This document shows, in pieces, positions 1-6,474 of a DNA stretch of 14,040 bases; the first letter of the stretch is position 1, and the number at the start of each line of letters is the position of its first letter. A model generated the notes under the pieces. That model was not told the origin of the DNA. It worked only from the letters and a program-made list of their open reading frames with translations, and searched no databases. Location of the stretch: positions 1 to 14,040 of the forward strand of contig JAZOBN010000006.1 in the NCBI GenBank assembly GCA_045595965.1. Direction: 5' to 3'. This stretch comes from CAAGNP01 sp045595965 (GTDB taxonomy: Bacteria > Bacteroidota > Bacteroidia > Bacteroidales > UBA932). A program made the translations under genes and the position numbers.

Positions 1-104
1 TCAAGTACATACGCTACTACAATAATGATAGAATCAAACTGAGGCTAAAAGGAATGAGCCCGGTGCAATACCGAGCTCTGTTCCAATCTAAGTCAGCCTC
101 TTAA
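1..104 (+). CDS. IS3-family transposase (OrfB), C-terminal end only
   Basis: An open frame runs in from the left edge and stops at TAA 102-104, giving 33 codons. It reads KYIRYYNNDRIKLRLKGMSP and continues VQYRALFQSKSAS. The YYNxxRIKxxLKGMSPVQYR pattern is the typical C-terminus of the IS3/IS150-group transposase OrfB (DDE integrase fold), just past the catalytic Glu. The catalytic residues themselves lie outside the window. The terminal inverted repeat follows directly, as expected for an intact right end of an IS element. Whether the rest of the element is complete cannot be seen. Confidence 0.88.
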   Translation, partial: KYIRYYNNDRIKLRLKGMSPVQYRALFQSKSAS

Positions 105-111
105 TAATGTT

Positions 112-137
112 AAACCGTCCAACTTTTGGGGGTCACA
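112..137 (-). repeat. IS3-family right terminal inverted repeat
   Basis: Read on the minus strand this is (TG)TGACCCCCAAAAGTTGGACGG. It matches the general form of IS150-group ends and sits immediately after the transposase stop codon. The matching left repeat is not in the window, so the exact length is inferred. Confidence 0.72.
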
Positions 138-174
138 TCAGCGCCGGCCTTCTATTTAATATCGGATACCCGAA

Positions 175-1833
175 TTATTTAACTTTTGCGAATTCGATAT
201 CGTTTTCAGCACGTTTAGCCAATTCTTCATCTTTCTTAGCAACTTCCAAAGCAGCTTTTGCCTCTTCTACGTTACCTTGACGAGCAGCTACGATAGCTTT
301 AAGATATGATTTGCATTGGCATTTAGCTTCACCTACAATCTTGGTTGCACCAGCAAGGTCGTTGGTTAGGATGCAAGCAAGAGCTTCATTGTAACCACCT
401 TCACCAGCAAGTTTAGCTTTAGCAGCGCTGTATTTACCGTTAACGATGTCAACAACTGCAAGGTTGTATTGAGCCTCTTTCAAAGATGATTTGTTGAAAG
501 CAGCTACAGCGTCAGCGTCGTTACCTTTGCGAAGAGCGACAACACCTAGAGTGTTGTAATAGTAAGCATCTTTGTTGCCAACTTTTGCAAGAGCAGCTTC
601 TGCTTCAGCAACTTTGTTCATCTTAACATAAGTAACAGCAAGATTTACATTTGCACGGTCGCTGTTGAATTTGTTAGCAGCTTTTGAGTAAACTTTAACT
701 TTGGTGTCATTCTCTTTAACAAGAGTAGCAGCGTGAAGAAGTGCCTCTTCGTCAAGAATTTCGATGTTGCTGTTTACATACTCAACAAGTTCAGCGTCGG
801 TGTAGTTAGCAAATTCGATGTTTGCGATGAATCTTGCACGACGTAGTTGAGGAAGAACTTCTTTAGCAAGGATAGTGAAAACTTGAGACATGTTTTTGAT
901 CTCTCTTTCACGAACGATAGGATCGCTGTACATTTCAAGAACGCGAAGGATAAGGTCTTTGTCAGACATATCTGAGCTGGCAACCAATTCTTTGAAACCA
1001 TCCCAGTCCTCAGAGATAGATACGCTGTTGATAGCAGTTTCTACACCACCTTTCTTTTTGTTGTTGATCTTGCTGTTGAAAGCTTTAGTTGCAGAGTCAG
1101 CACGTTTGCCAGAAAGTTTCTGGTTAAGATCTTCTTTTCCATCAGGTGAAGCGTAAGCGATGATGTCGGTACCAACGATAGTTTTGCGTTCGTTAGCTTC
1201 AGCCTCTTTCAAGAACTCCTGGAAAGCTTTGATCTCTTCAGTTTTCAATTGTGCAGGACGTACAGTTGCGCTGTTGATAAGGTAAAGAACTTGAGCTTCA
1301 CCGGTCATAGGGATAACAGCCTGATATGCATCTGGTGCATAAGCAAGAGCGCCATTTCTCTTGACAAGTTTGTAAGTAGTGTTTGCACCATCAGCAACCT
1401 TGTAAGCTGTAGGGTAGTCAGTTCTTTTATCTTTGTAGATAACAGTCATGCGGATCTCAAGGTGTGATTTCTCCATACCTGGCTTGTAATCAAAAGAGAA
1501 ATCTCTGGTGATGGTTGCACCGCTTTCAGGAACTACAGTATAGTTAAGGGTTACATCTTCACCTTGAAGCATTACAGGCTCAAGAGCAGATTCACCACCT
1601 TCATAAACCAATACAGGAGTTGCCTCAACAACTGCTTTTGGGTGGAAATATTCGTTAGGAACTACAACAGAAACAGTTGCGTTGATTTTGTCAGCAACCA
1701 CTTCAAGAACCTGAGGGTCGCAGTTAACTGAAACCAGTTCTGCTTTTTCAGCCATCTTTGCAGGATTACCGCAAGATGTGATAACTATAGCAGCAAGTGC
1801 TAGAGATGAAATTTTTTGAAAAACTTTTTTCAT
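175..1833 (-). CDS. Outer-membrane lipoprotein with OmpA-like patch and C-terminal TPR-like repeats
   Basis: This 552-residue protein has a lipoprotein signal peptide: basic MKK, a hydrophobic stretch and a lipobox ITSC with Cys21. Residues about 30-180 look beta-rich and unassigned. Residues 185-252 carry an OmpA-C-like pattern: a strand (QVLYLINSATVRP), a YASPDG turn at 227-232, then the NQKLSGKRADS helix at 237-247, where OmpA domains have NxxLSxxRA. Residues about 355-550 are Ala-rich helical pairs typical of TPR or SEL1-like repeats (for example YYYNTLGVVALRKGNDADAV at 425-444). A lipid-anchored, peptidoglycan- or protein-binding scaffold is plausible, but I cannot name the exact family. 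It follows kdsB by 66 bp and has its own -7 box. No terminator is visible before the IS end. The start ATG gives the only plausible signal peptide. Confidence 0.8.
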   Translation of the reverse strand: MKKVFQKISSLALAAIVITSCGNPAKMAEKAELVSVNCDPQVLEVVADKINATVSVVVPNEYFHPKAVVEATPVLVYEGGESALEPVMLQGEDVTLNYTVVPESGATITRDFSFDYKPGMEKSHLEIRMTVIYKDKRTDYPTAYKVADGANTTYKLVKRNGALAYAPDAYQAVIPMTGEAQVLYLINSATVRPAQLKTEEIKAFQEFLKEAEANERKTIVGTDIIAYASPDGKEDLNQKLSGKRADSATKAFNSKINNKKKGGVETAINSVSISEDWDGFKELVASSDMSDKDLILRVLEMYSDPIVREREIKNMSQVFTILAKEVLPQLRRARFIANIEFANYTDAELVEYVNSNIEILDEEALLHAATLVKENDTKVKVYSKAANKFNSDRANVNLAVTYVKMNKVAEAEAALAKVGNKDAYYYNTLGVVALRKGNDADAVAAFNKSSLKEAQYNLAVVDIVNGKYSAAKAKLAGEGGYNEALACILTNDLAGATKIVGEAKCQCKSYLKAIVAARQGNVEEAKAALEVAKKDEELAKRAENDIEFAKVK

Positions 1834-1899
1834 ATTACTTAAATAAATAGTTATTGATTTTCTTTATGTTAGCGTTACAAACGCATGTATTAATGTATA

Positions 1900-2670
1900 T
1901 TACGCGCAAATATAAGAATCTTTTTTAATGTGTTGAACAATTTTTAATAAATCTTCCGGAGTGTCAACAGCAAAATTCGTGCAATCGGTCTCAACAACCT
2001 TTATTTTTAGTCCATTTTCTATCCATCTCAACTGCTCAAGGCTCTCTGCTATTTCGAGGCTGGAACGTTCCATGCGGCATATTTCGGATAATATTTCAGG
2101 TTTGTAGGCGTATAATCCTATATGCTTGTGATAAGGGAAGTTATCACCCCATTCGCCCTGGGGACAACCTCTCAGGTAAGGAATGGTACTTCGGCTGAAA
2201 TAGATAGCATAACCCCTCTTGTCTGTAATGAGTTTTGGGGTGTTTGGGTTGAACAGCTCCTCTTCGGAAGAGATCCTCTTGGACATTGTTGCAAGATAGA
2301 CATCTTTCTCCCCGAATGCAGCTTCAAGACTCTTCAATTGTCGGGGGTCGATAAGGGGTTCGTCTCCCTGGACATTGATGATCAGGTCAATTTCAATCTC
2401 CGGGTGCTGTTTGTGGAAAATCGTGTACGCCTCGTAACAACGGTCTGTGCCGCTCTGGTGCTCTGCAGAGGTCATTATTGCTACCCCACCGAACTCTGTT
2501 ACCTTGTCGAAAATCCTTTGGTCGTCGGTGGCCACGCATACATAATCAAACGCCTTTTTGGTCTGTTCGTAAACCCGTTGAATCATACATTTCCCCGCAA
2601 TATCAGCGAGAGGTTTTCCGGGAAATCTTGAAGATCCGTATCTTGCCGGTATAATAGCCAATGTTCTCAT
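1900..2670 (-). CDS. kdsB: 3-deoxy-manno-octulosonate cytidylyltransferase (CMP-Kdo synthetase)
   Basis: A cytoplasmic enzyme that joins CTP and Kdo to make CMP-Kdo, the donor for the inner core of LPS. At 256 residues it has normal family length. Visible motifs are the N-terminal nucleotide-binding loop PARYGSSRFPGKPL (8-21), VATDD (46-50), NVQGDEPLI (99-107, with metal-binding Asp103), SRSTIPYLRG (159-168), HIGLYAYKPEIL (183-194), LEQLRWIENG (211-220) and AVDTPEDL (234-241, with the second metal-site Asp236). The N-terminal beta strand begins at residue 2, so the start at 2670 is firm. It is divergent from the sigma-54-type activator operon and upstream of the lipoprotein gene on the same strand. 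No Shine-Dalgarno sequence is seen, and the -7 box lies only 7 nt from the ATG. Confidence 0.96.
   Translation of the reverse strand: MRTLAIIPARYGSSRFPGKPLADIAGKCMIQRVYEQTKKAFDYVCVATDDQRIFDKVTEFGGVAIMTSAEHQSGTDRCYEAYTIFHKQHPEIEIDLIINVQGDEPLIDPRQLKSLEAAFGEKDVYLATMSKRISSEEELFNPNTPKLITDKRGYAIYFSRSTIPYLRGCPQGEWGDNFPYHKHIGLYAYKPEILSEICRMERSSLEIAESLEQLRWIENGLKIKVVETDCTNFAVDTPEDLLKIVQHIKKDSYICA
1907..1940 (-). promoter_or_regulatory. Candidate Bacteroidota promoter for the TPR/OmpA-like lipoprotein gene
   Basis: On the minus strand TATATTTG (1907-1914) is a perfect TAnnTTTG -7 box. A TTG at 1938-1940 could be the -33 element with a spacer of 23 bp, at the long end of the accepted 17-23 bp. The box lies inside the last codons of kdsB and predicts a leader of about 70 nt for the lipoprotein gene, so this gene can be expressed independently of kdsB. 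Confidence 0.5.
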
Positions 2671-2677
2671 AATATTA

Positions 2678-2685
2678 CAAATTTA
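2678..2685 (-). promoter_or_regulatory. Candidate -7 box for kdsB
   Basis: On the minus strand this is TAAATTTG, a perfect TAnnTTTG. It ends 7 nt before the kdsB ATG, so transcription would begin 0-5 nt upstream of the start codon. No TTG is found 17-23 bp further upstream, so the -33 element is missing or non-canonical. Confidence 0.45.
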
Positions 2686-2716
2686 GCCAAAAATATCATG
2701 AGTGATTAAAATTTTT

Positions 2717-2724
2717 TAACTTTG
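2717..2724 (+). promoter_or_regulatory. Candidate -7 box for the activator-lptE-secG operon
   Basis: TAACTTTG is a perfect TAnnTTTG and ends 6 nt before the ATG at 2731, again predicting an almost leaderless transcript. No good -33 TTG is seen. Only 31 bp separate it from the oppositely directed kdsB box, so the two polymerase footprints would overlap. Confidence 0.45.
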
Positions 2725-2730
2725 CAGATT

Positions 2731-3948
2731 ATGGATATTAGAGATATAAAAGAGAGATTTGGCATTATAGGTAGTGATGCGAGATTGGATAGTGCCATAA
2801 ATACTGCCCGACAGATAGCCGGGACAGATCTTTCTGTTTTGGTTACAGGGGAGAGTGGTGTTGGTAAAGAGGTGATTCCTAAGATAATACACTCTTTGAG
2901 TCCAAGAAAGCATAATACATATATCGCCATCAACTGCGGAGCAATCCCGGAGGGGACCATCGATTCGGAACTTTTCGGTCACGAGAAGGGCTCTTTCACA
3001 GGGGCGAACGAGTCACGCAAAGGGTATTTTGAAGTGGCCAATGGAGGTACAATCTTCCTGGACGAGGTGGGTGAACTACCACTTGCTACACAAGTGAGAC
3101 TTCTGAGGGTTCTTGAGTCGGGAGAGTTCCTGAGAGTAGGATCATCAAAGGCCCAGAAAACAGATGTGAGGGTGATTGCTGCATCAAATATAAATTTCAT
3201 CCATGCAATCAATACAGGAAAATTCAGAGAGGATCTGTATTATAGGTTGAATGCAGTTCCTATATATGTTCCACCTTTGAGGGAGAGAAAAGGGGATATT
3301 CACCTACTTTTCAAAAAATTCGCCCTCGATTTTGCCGACAAATACAAAATGCCGGCAGTGAGATTGACCCCTGCTGCACAAAATGTCCTGGAGACATACC
3401 GTTGGCCCGGTAATGTCAGGCAGTTGAAAAATGTAGCGGAGCAGATGTCTGTTCTGGAGCATGACCGCTCCATTTCAGCAGAGACAATCAAGAATTATCT
3501 TCCTGAAGAGGGGGACAATATCCTTCCGGTAAGGGCAACAGATACCATCTCTGTTGGGGGAGAAAATTTCTCGGACAGAGATCTCATTTTGAAAATGTTG
3601 TTGCAGATGGGGCAGTTGAGGCAGGAGATTGATACCCTTAAAGCGCAGATAAACAGCGGGGAGCACCAAGACCAGAGCGCCGATCTGGAGTTGCCAGCTA
3701 CCACGCATCATCTTCCGGCACTGATAAATAAAGAGTTTGATGACAGAATCACAGATACTGCCTCCGAACTGATTGAGGAGACAATCCCTGTCCAGTCAGA
3801 AGAGTCCCTCTCAATTCACGAGGCGAGCGAGGATCTGATGCTGAAGGCGTTGAACAAACATAAAGGGAACAGGAAGGCAGCGGCGAAGGAGTTGGGAATT
3901 TCAGAAAGGACATTGTATAGAAGACTAAAGGAGTTGAACAACAAATGA
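2731..3948 (+). CDS. Sigma-54-dependent transcriptional activator (AAA+ and Fis-type HTH, no sensory domain)
   Basis: A bacterial enhancer-binding protein that uses ATP hydrolysis to open sigma-54 (RpoN) promoters. From ATG 2731 it is 405 residues. The AAA+ domain starts almost at once: Walker A GESGVGKE (40-47), sigma-54 contact loop GSFTGA (87-92; consensus GAFTGA, key Thr kept), Walker B GTIFLDEVGELP (106-117), FREDLYYRLN (165-174), VPPLRERKGDI (180-190) and WPGNVRQLKN (225-234). A charged, partly coiled-coil linker of about 110 residues follows, then a Fis-type helix-turn-helix at about 370-401 (NRKAAAKELGISERTLYRRL). There is no receiver, PAS or GAF domain. A frame upstream to TTG 2722 exists, but that codon lies in the promoter box. 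The gene overlaps the LptE-like gene by 4 nt (ATGA), so they are translationally coupled. Confidence 0.93.
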   Translation: MDIRDIKERFGIIGSDARLDSAINTARQIAGTDLSVLVTGESGVGKEVIPKIIHSLSPRKHNTYIAINCGAIPEGTIDSELFGHEKGSFTGANESRKGYFEVANGGTIFLDEVGELPLATQVRLLRVLESGEFLRVGSSKAQKTDVRVIAASNINFIHAINTGKFREDLYYRLNAVPIYVPPLRERKGDIHLLFKKFALDFADKYKMPAVRLTPAAQNVLETYRWPGNVRQLKNVAEQMSVLEHDRSISAETIKNYLPEEGDNILPVRATDTISVGGENFSDRDLILKMLLQMGQLRQEIDTLKAQINSGEHQDQSADLELPATTHHLPALINKEFDDRITDTASELIEETIPVQSEESLSIHEASEDLMLKALNKHKGNRKAAAKELGISERTLYRRLKELNNK

Positions 3949-4463
3949 AAATAGTAAGAAAAATATTGATTTTCGGATTCATACTCCTCTCTGTGTCACT
4001 ACTGCAGGGGTGCAGGATTTCATACAGTTTTTCCGGTACCTCTATCCAGCCGGATGTCATGACGTTCATGGTGGAGTATTTTGAAAATAAGGCGATGAAG
4101 GTGAATCCTTCATTGAGTAATAATCTTACAGAGGCACTTATTGACAAATACACAAAGCTTACCCGTCTGAAGATGGATACAGAATCTGGCGATATTTGTG
4201 TTTCCGGTGAGATCACCGGTTATGATACGAGGCCAATGGCGATTACCGCAGATGAGGTGGCAGCACAGAACAGGCTCACTGTTACCCTCAAGATCAAGTA
4301 TACCAACCGCCTCCATCCTGATGAGGATTTTGAAAAGAATTTCTCAGCATATTCAGATTATGACTCAATGCAGTCGCTTGATGCTGTTGAGGCCTCCCTC
4401 TGTGATGAAATTATAGAAAAACTGGTAGAAGATATTTTCAACGCTACCGTAGCAAACTGGTAA
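3945..4463 (+). CDS. lptE: LptE-like LPS-assembly lipoprotein
   Basis: A 172-residue lipoprotein with a signal peptide and lipobox LQGC (Cys23). The remainder is small and alpha/beta. NRLTVTLKIKYTNRLHPDED and the following FEKNFSAYSDYDS fit the family annotated in Bacteroidota as LptE, the outer-membrane lipoprotein that plugs LptD and helps place LPS on the cell surface. Sequence identity in this family is low, so the call rests on overall pattern, length, lipobox and position between an AAA+ activator and secG. It starts inside the stop of the activator gene (ATGA) and ends one base before the next ATG, so it is clearly in an operon. Confidence 0.78.
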   Translation: MKIVRKILIFGFILLSVSLLQGCRISYSFSGTSIQPDVMTFMVEYFENKAMKVNPSLSNNLTEALIDKYTKLTRLKMDTESGDICVSGEITGYDTRPMAITADEVAAQNRLTVTLKIKYTNRLHPDEDFEKNFSAYSDYDSMQSLDAVEASLCDEIIEKLVEDIFNATVANW

Positions 4464-4464
4464 A

Positions 4465-5067
4465 ATGGGAAACGACGTACTTGTAAAAAATCTGAAAGAT
4501 CTGACCCTCTTTGAATTGGAAGAGGTGGTCAGCAAATACCCATGGTTTGCAGCGGCACGTAAGGAGATATACAGGAGGATGTTGTTCAAAGGAGAAGAGT
4601 TCTCCAAAGAGGCAATAAAGAGGGTTGCCCCCTATCTGGAATCGAGAGAGAGGACAATAAGGCACAGAGTGGTAGCAGTGGGGACAGAAGAGAGGGAAAA
4701 TGTTGTAGAGGGTGCTGCCGAAGTTGCAATAGTTGAGAAAGAGATCTCCAAAGAGAGGGATATATTTGTTGTTGGAGGGGACTATTTTGGCAAAGAAGAT
4801 TATCAGGCGCTTAAGCAGACAACAGAAGATGCCCTCCCATATACTCCTATAAAAATGACATATCAGGAGGATGTTGTAATCACTATTGAGCCCCAGAATG
4901 ACACCTTTTCTGATGATGAATATTGTACCGAGACATTGGCAAAAATCTATGCTTCACAAGGTTGTTATAAAAGAGCCAGAGAAGTTTATGACAAACTAAT
5001 TTTGTTATATCCAGAAAAAAATACTTACTTTGCAGCCCTTAAAGAAGAATTAAAGAAAGAGTTATAA
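4465..5067 (+). CDS. Conserved hypothetical protein with C-terminal TPR-like motif
   Basis: A 200-residue, highly charged soluble protein without signal peptide or membrane segment. The N-terminal 60 residues are helical (LFELEEVVSKYPWFAAARKE at 15-34). The middle is acidic and probably disordered. Residues about 155-200 form one TPR-like helix pair (TLAKIYASQGCYKRAREVYD, then KLILLYPEKNTYFAALKEEL). I do not recognise a named family. It is packed between the LptE-like gene (1 nt gap) and secG (4 nt gap), so it is co-expressed with envelope biogenesis genes and may act as a cytoplasmic adaptor. That role is inference. Confidence 0.8.
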   Translation: MGNDVLVKNLKDLTLFELEEVVSKYPWFAAARKEIYRRMLFKGEEFSKEAIKRVAPYLESRERTIRHRVVAVGTEERENVVEGAAEVAIVEKEISKERDIFVVGGDYFGKEDYQALKQTTEDALPYTPIKMTYQEDVVITIEPQNDTFSDDEYCTETLAKIYASQGCYKRAREVYDKLILLYPEKNTYFAALKEELKKEL

Positions 5068-5071
5068 AGAT

Positions 5072-5413
5072 ATGTACACAGCAATTTCAATTTTGATTAT
5101 AATTGTCAGCATTTTGTTGACTATCGTTGTTTTGGTTCAAAACTCAAAAGGTGGTGGACTTGCAGCAAATTTTGCATCAGGAAACCAGACATTTGGTGTC
5201 CGTCAGACTGCTGACTTTTTGGAAAAAACCACTTGGGGTTTGGCAATTGCTTTGGTAGTGCTTTGCATCATGGCAACTGCATTTATCTCTGGTAATAGCA
5301 GTGAGGACAGTTCTTTGGTTCAGGAAAGATTGGAACAGACTCTACCAACAGAAGGTCAGCCTGCATTCCCTGTTCTTCCTCAAGAGAATACCGAAGCTCA
5401 GCCACAAAACTAA
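5072..5413 (+). CDS. secG: Preprotein translocase subunit SecG
   Basis: A small inner-membrane subunit of the SecYEG channel. The 113-residue protein has two membrane helices (about 3-23 and 55-73) joined by the conserved cytoplasmic loop VQNSKGGGL (22-30), then GVRQTADFLEKTTW (42-55), which are SecG hallmarks. A polar, Gln/Pro/Glu-rich tail of about 40 residues follows the second helix, common in Bacteroidota SecG. It is the last gene of the operon and is followed by a strong intrinsic terminator. Confidence 0.95.
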   Translation: MYTAISILIIIVSILLTIVVLVQNSKGGGLAANFASGNQTFGVRQTADFLEKTTWGLAIALVVLCIMATAFISGNSSEDSSLVQERLEQTLPTEGQPAFPVLPQENTEAQPQN

Positions 5414-5436
5414 TAATAGCTGATATCTAATAAGTT

Positions 5437-5473
5437 AAGAGACTGGTTCAATAAAAATCAGTCTCTTTTTTTT
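5437..5473 (+). terminator. Intrinsic terminator of the activator-lptE-secG operon
   Basis: AAGAGACTGGTT (5437-5448) pairs with AATCAGTCTCTT (5456-5467) with one G-U pair and a 7-nt loop. A run of T residues follows (T from 5466 to 5473, then A and more T). It lies 24 bp after the secG stop codon. Confidence 0.93.
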
Positions 5474-5477
5474 ATTT

Positions 5478-5506
5478 TTTAGTACTTTGTGATACAAGGT
5501 ACTAAA
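5478..5506. promoter_or_regulatory. 29-bp imperfect palindrome, probable PadR operator
   Basis: The left half TTTAGTACTTTGT and right half ACAAGGTACTAAA are inverted repeats around centre 5492, with 12 of 14 positions complementary. It ends 9 bp before the TATATTTG -7 box (5516-5523) and covers the place of the -33 element, so a bound protein would block polymerase. The second gene of the operon encodes a PadR repressor, a family that binds such dyads as a dimer and often controls its own operon. It directly abuts the T-tract of the secG terminator. Confidence 0.65.
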
Positions 5507-5515
5507 TTTTTTATA

Positions 5516-5523
5516 TATATTTG
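5516..5523 (+). promoter_or_regulatory. Candidate -7 box of the PspC-PadR-PspC operon
   Basis: TATATTTG is a perfect TAnnTTTG, predicting a start near 5527 and a leader of about 39 nt. No TTG is found at 17-23 bp upstream, where the palindrome lies. The nearest TTTG is 26 bp away, which suggests a weak or protein-controlled promoter. Confidence 0.55.
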
Positions 5524-5565
5524 CAGTGCAAAATAAAATGTATAACCAATAACCATTCATAAAAT

Positions 5566-6129
5566 ATGAAAACAGTGATAAACGTAGGTATCGGAGGTCG
5601 TTCATTCATAATAAATGAGGATGCATATCAAAAACTTGACATCTACCTTGAGCGCTTCAAACAAAAAACTAAAATGGGGGAAGAGGCTAATGAGGTAATT
5701 GAGGAGCTGGAGATAAGAATTGCTGAATTGTTTGAGGAGGGGTTGTGTTCAAATCAGCATGTAGTTACCATTGAGATGGTAAACAGTGTTATTTCCCAGC
5801 TTGGACTTCCTGATGGCAGCGATGCAAACACAGAATTTTCAACAAATTATACAAATAAAGAGATGAGAACAGAGAAGAAATTTTTTAGAGATCCCGACAA
5901 CAAAGTAATTGGTGGTATCTGTGGAGGTCTGGCAGCATATCTTGATGTTGATATCACATTGGTAAGAATTATATTTCTGGTTCTTCTGATATGTGGAAGT
6001 TTCGGCTTCTGGATGTATGTTATATTTTGGATTGTAGCTCCAATGGCCAAAAGTGCGTCAGACAAGTGTCAAATGAGGGGACTTCCGATTACTGCAGAAA
6101 ATCTGAGGAGATTTTCTTATTCAAAATAG
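5566..6129 (+). CDS. PspC-domain membrane protein (short paralog)
   Basis: A 187-residue protein. Residues 1-85 form a soluble domain (INVGIGGRSFIINEDAYQKL, then VIEELEIRIAELFEEGL at 44-60), which recurs in the gene at 6471. Residues about 104-162 are a PspC domain: FFRDPDNKVIGGICGGLAAYL (106-126), the DVDITLVRIIF helix start, and a second hydrophobic segment ending IVAPM (156-160). PspC proteins sit in the inner membrane and take part in envelope-stress responses. The tail ends at MRGLPITAENLRRFSYSK. It is the first gene after the palindrome and promoter. Its stop codon TAG forms part of the ribosome binding site of the padR-like gene. Confidence 0.9.
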   Translation: MKTVINVGIGGRSFIINEDAYQKLDIYLERFKQKTKMGEEANEVIEELEIRIAELFEEGLCSNQHVVTIEMVNSVISQLGLPDGSDANTEFSTNYTNKEMRTEKKFFRDPDNKVIGGICGGLAAYLDVDITLVRIIFLVLLICGSFGFWMYVIFWIVAPMAKSASDKCQMRGLPITAENLRRFSYSK

Positions 6130-6133
6130 GAGG
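6128..6133 (+). promoter_or_regulatory. Strong Shine-Dalgarno AGGAGG for the PadR gene
   Basis: AGGAGG, followed by T, lies 5 nt before ATG 6139 and overlaps the TAG stop codon of the preceding gene. A full Shine-Dalgarno sequence is uncommon in Bacteroidota, and no other gene in this window shows one this strong. It also fixes the start codon of the PadR gene. Confidence 0.75.
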
Positions 6134-6138
6134 TTGAT

Positions 6139-6474
6139 ATGGAGATATTGAACAATTCGGACAATGTAAAGTCACAAATGAGAAAAGGGATTCTCGAGTA
6201 CTGTATCCTCGGGATCCTGAACAAAAAAGACTCTTATGCTTCATCAATTATCTCTGAACTGAAAGAGGCGAAGATGATTGTTGTGGAGGGGACCTTGTAT
6301 CCTCTTTTGATTCGTCAAAAAAATCAGGGGCTCCTTACATATAGATGGGAGGAGTCAACACAAGGGCCTCCAAGGAAGTATTATTCAATTACAGATAAAG
6401 GGAGGGCACAACTTGCAGAGATGGACAGTGTCTGGAACGAAATGGTCGAATCTATTAACTTGATTAGAAAATGA
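6139..6474 (+). CDS. PadR-family transcriptional repressor
   Basis: A 111-residue winged-helix DNA-binding protein. Key parts are the N-terminal helix QMRKGILEYCILGIL (13-27), DSYASSIISEL (31-41), the recognition region VVEGTLYPLLIRQKNQGLL (48-66) and the wing GPPRKYYSITDKGR (76-89), then a dimerisation helix (90-110). This is the compact PadR subgroup 2 form without the long C-terminal domain. It sits between two PspC-domain genes, has a strong ribosome binding site, and overlaps the next gene by 4 nt (ATGA). It likely represses this operon through the palindrome at 5478-5506. The inducing signal cannot be told from sequence. Confidence 0.93.
   Translation: MEILNNSDNVKSQMRKGILEYCILGILNKKDSYASSIISELKEAKMIVVEGTLYPLLIRQKNQGLLTYRWEESTQGPPRKYYSITDKGRAQLAEMDSVWNEMVESINLIRK

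Larger units (their letters stand above)
1..137 (+). mobile_element. Right end of an IS3-family (IS150-like) insertion sequence
   Basis: The transposase C-terminus is followed within 10 bp by a sequence whose complement reads TGACCCCCAAAAGTTGGACG, the usual terminus style of IS150-group IS3 elements, which begin TG. The outer boundary is 135 or 137, depending on whether the terminus is TGACCC or TGTGACCC. The left end and target-site duplication lie outside the window or cannot be determined. The element points toward the convergent lipoprotein gene at 175-1833 and ends about 38-40 bp from its stop codon. Confidence 0.82.

Noticed and set aside
2700..2727. TTGCA at 2722-2726 as the -12 half of a sigma-54 promoter
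   Set aside because: No GG or TGGCAC element lies at the required distance upstream. The same bases are explained by TAnnTTTG.
2722..2730. TTG at 2722 as the start of the sigma-54-type activator
   Set aside because: It would add only three codons, and the TTG is part of the TAACTTTG promoter box. ATG 2731 is the simpler start.
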